A stretch of 64,000 nucleotides of DNA. It comes from Umezawaea endophytica. GTDB taxonomy: Bacteria > Actinomycetota > Actinomycetes > Mycobacteriales > Pseudonocardiaceae. The notes below the pieces were generated by a model. The model saw nothing but the letters and a program-made list of their open reading frames with translations, ran no database searches and was not told the origin of the DNA. Shown here piece after piece: positions 62,888-64,000 of the stretch. The stretch spans positions 115,352 to 179,351 of the forward strand of contig NZ_JANYMP010000022.1 of assembly GCF_025061645.1 (NCBI RefSeq), read 5' to 3'. A program made the translations under genes and the position numbers. Positions within the stretch are counted from its first letter, which is position 1. Every line of letters begins with the position of its first letter.

Positions 62888-63778
62888 ATGAAGATAACCA
62901 TTTCCACAACAATCCGACGGATGCTCATTTCCGCCGGGTTCGTGGTCGGGTTCGGCGTGCTCGCTGTTGGTACGGCGAACGCCGATGAAGACCACTCCTC
63001 GGGCCTGCTGGGCGGCCTCTCGCAGGTCGTCACGCCGGTCGCGGACCAGCTCGCTCCCGTGACGAACGGGGTGAGCCGGACGCTGTCGCCGGTGACCGGG
63101 CAGCTCGCACCCGTGGTGAGCGGGGTGACCGCGGTGGCCGAGCCGGTGCTCGAACCCGTGACCACAGCGGTTCGGCCTCTGACCGAGCCGCTGCGACCCG
63201 TGGTCGACCAGCTCGCGCCGACCGTCGACGACGTGACGCGCGTGGTCGCCCCGGTGCTCGAACCGCTCGCCCCCGTGACGGAGCCCCTGCTGGCCCCGGT
63301 GGTCCAGGTGACCGAAGAGGTGCTCCCGGTGGCGACACCGGTTCTCGCGCCGGTCACCGAACCGCTTCTGGTCGGCCGGGCGGACGCCCCCGTGGCGCCC
63401 GTGGCCCCGGTCGTGCCGGTGACATCGGTGCCGTCGGTGCCGTCTCCGACACCGGCTCCGACGGAGGTGGCGATCTCTCCCGCGAGGGAGGCCTGGGCAG
63501 TCCCCGCCGTGGGACTCCCGAAGACACCTCCGGCGGTTCAGGCCGCACCTGCTTCACCGTGGTACCAGGGCGATGTGCCCGCGTTGCCGCGTGATGTGCC
63601 GTTCGTCGTGCAGGGCATGACGACGTCGGCGTCGGCCGGTGGCCTCAACGCCCCCGCGTCGGCCGTGGTCCCCGGTTCGCCGAGGGCGACGCCGTACACG
63701 GGATCGGTTGGCGCTCCCGCCGATGGTCCGGCCCGCGGGTCGTGGTTCTACGACTACGGCCTTCACCATCCCAGTTGA
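62888..63778 (+). CDS. Secreted Val/Pro-repeat protein
   Basis: 296 residues, family not recognised. A Sec signal peptide (to about Ala32, GTANA) is followed by degenerate repeats of the form PVxxxLAPVxxxV from about 48 to 165 (VTPVADQLAPVTNGV, VTGQLAPVVSGV, VVDQLAPTVDDV). A Pro/Ala-rich region and a C-terminal YDYGLHHPS follow. ATG 62888 has a strong GGAGGGAGGTGA upstream. The 190 bases before it are AT-richer than the rest and likely hold its promoter. Perhaps a surface or spore-coat-like structural protein; no sortase motif is visible. Confidence 0.7.
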   Translation: MKITISTTIRRMLISAGFVVGFGVLAVGTANADEDHSSGLLGGLSQVVTPVADQLAPVTNGVSRTLSPVTGQLAPVVSGVTAVAEPVLEPVTTAVRPLTEPLRPVVDQLAPTVDDVTRVVAPVLEPLAPVTEPLLAPVVQVTEEVLPVATPVLAPVTEPLLVGRADAPVAPVAPVVPVTSVPSVPSPTPAPTEVAISPAREAWAVPAVGLPKTPPAVQAAPASPWYQGDVPALPRDVPFVVQGMTTSASAGGLNAPASAVVPGSPRATPYTGSVGAPADGPARGSWFYDYGLHHPS

Positions 63779-63835
63779 CCCGACCTGACGACCAAGCCGA
63801 CAGATCACCAAGCTTGATTGCCAGGAAGGTTCGAC

Positions 63836-64000
63836 ATGCACAAGTACGTCCAACGCGGCTTGCTCGCCGCGGTCCTGTCCGGCGGGTTCGTCCTGCTCGG
63901 CCAGACCATGGCGAGCGCCGACACGGGTAACAACGCGGGACCGCTCGGCCTCGGTGGCGTCGTCAACACCGTGACGTCCACCCTGGGTGGGAACGGGGGT
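63836..64000 (+). CDS. Secreted small protein, 3'-truncated by window
   Basis: The frame from ATG 63836 is open for 55 codons to the window edge. A signal peptide (MHKYVQRGLLAAVLSGG..., cleaved about after ASA, residue 28) leads into a Gly/Asn/Val-rich mature part (TGNNAGPLGLGGVVNTVTSTLGG). GGAAGG sits 5 bases before the start. The spacing and style match the gene before it, so the two are probably part of a run of related exported proteins. Function unknown. Confidence 0.65.
   Translation, partial: MHKYVQRGLLAAVLSGGFVLLGQTMASADTGNNAGPLGLGGVVNTVTSTLGGNGG

Overview
The window looks like a chromosomal segment of a very high-GC filamentous actinobacterium, most likely of the Pseudonocardiaceae (Saccharothrix, Lentzea or Actinosynnema type). 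The evidence is the GC-saturated third positions, many GTG/TTG starts with GTGA/ATGA/TTGA stop-start overlaps, a fused CydDC exporter, galactofuran genes (glf, glfT1, glfT2, wzm, wzt), the bacterial proteasome activator Bpa, and an F420/LLM-type oxidoreductase. I see no rRNA, tRNA, CRISPR array, complete insertion sequence or phage.

Layout. 1-7.6 kb: a respiratory island with the 3' part of cydA, then cydB, a fused cydDC and a GAF histidine kinase joined by overlaps; after it a decayed toxin with an intact antitoxin, then the likely partner response regulator on the other strand. 7.5-17.6 kb: mostly housekeeping and small enzymes. These are a GNAT protein, a macro-domain protein, prephenate dehydratase plus a histidine phosphatase, a lone P450, a septum-formation membrane protein coupled to a zincin, a membrane protein with a glutathionylspermidine-synthase-like ATP-grasp and DUF350 set, seryl-tRNA synthetase behind a strong start-site hairpin, and a RibD-C reductase. 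17.6-36.2 kb: an accessory glycoconjugate region. It holds an L-2-hydroxyglutarate oxidase, two DegT aminotransferases, an SDR epimerase, a GT4 transferase, two hexapeptide acyltransferases, a Gfo/Idh/MocA oxidoreductase, a tachylectin-like protein and a tightly coupled operon of acyl carrier protein, ketoreductase, AMP ligase, LuxE-like and LuxC-like proteins, followed by a flippase-like membrane protein and an LGFP-repeat secreted protein. 36.2-40 kb: a HAD hydrolase, an LLM oxidoreductase and a PIG-L lipoprotein.

40-62.7 kb: cell-envelope glycan assembly. One cassette is a polyprenyl-phosphate sugar transferase, GtrA, a large YfhO-like membrane protein, UDP-galactopyranose mutase and GlfT2. 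After a methyltransferase and a sugar ABC importer lacking its ATPase comes a DUF6541-like membrane protein and a second, opposite-strand GT2 plus YfhO-like pair. Then glfT1-wzt-wzm, a TylF-like methyltransferase, Bpa and a class-V-aminotransferase-fold protein repeat the gene order I recall around Rv3778c-Rv3783 of Mycobacterium tuberculosis. The window closes with two secreted proteins, the last cut by the window edge.

How the genes fit together. glf supplies UDP-Galf, GlfT1 and GlfT2 build a galactan on a lipid carrier, and Wzm/Wzt move it across the membrane. The two GtrB/YfhO-type cassettes probably decorate this or another envelope polymer with sugars from polyprenyl phosphate. The LGFP protein probably binds the finished wall. 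The least explained system is the ACP-LuxE-LuxC operon with no luciferase in sight, which looks like a carrier-bound acyl reduction pathway feeding the adjacent sugar/aminotransferase genes.
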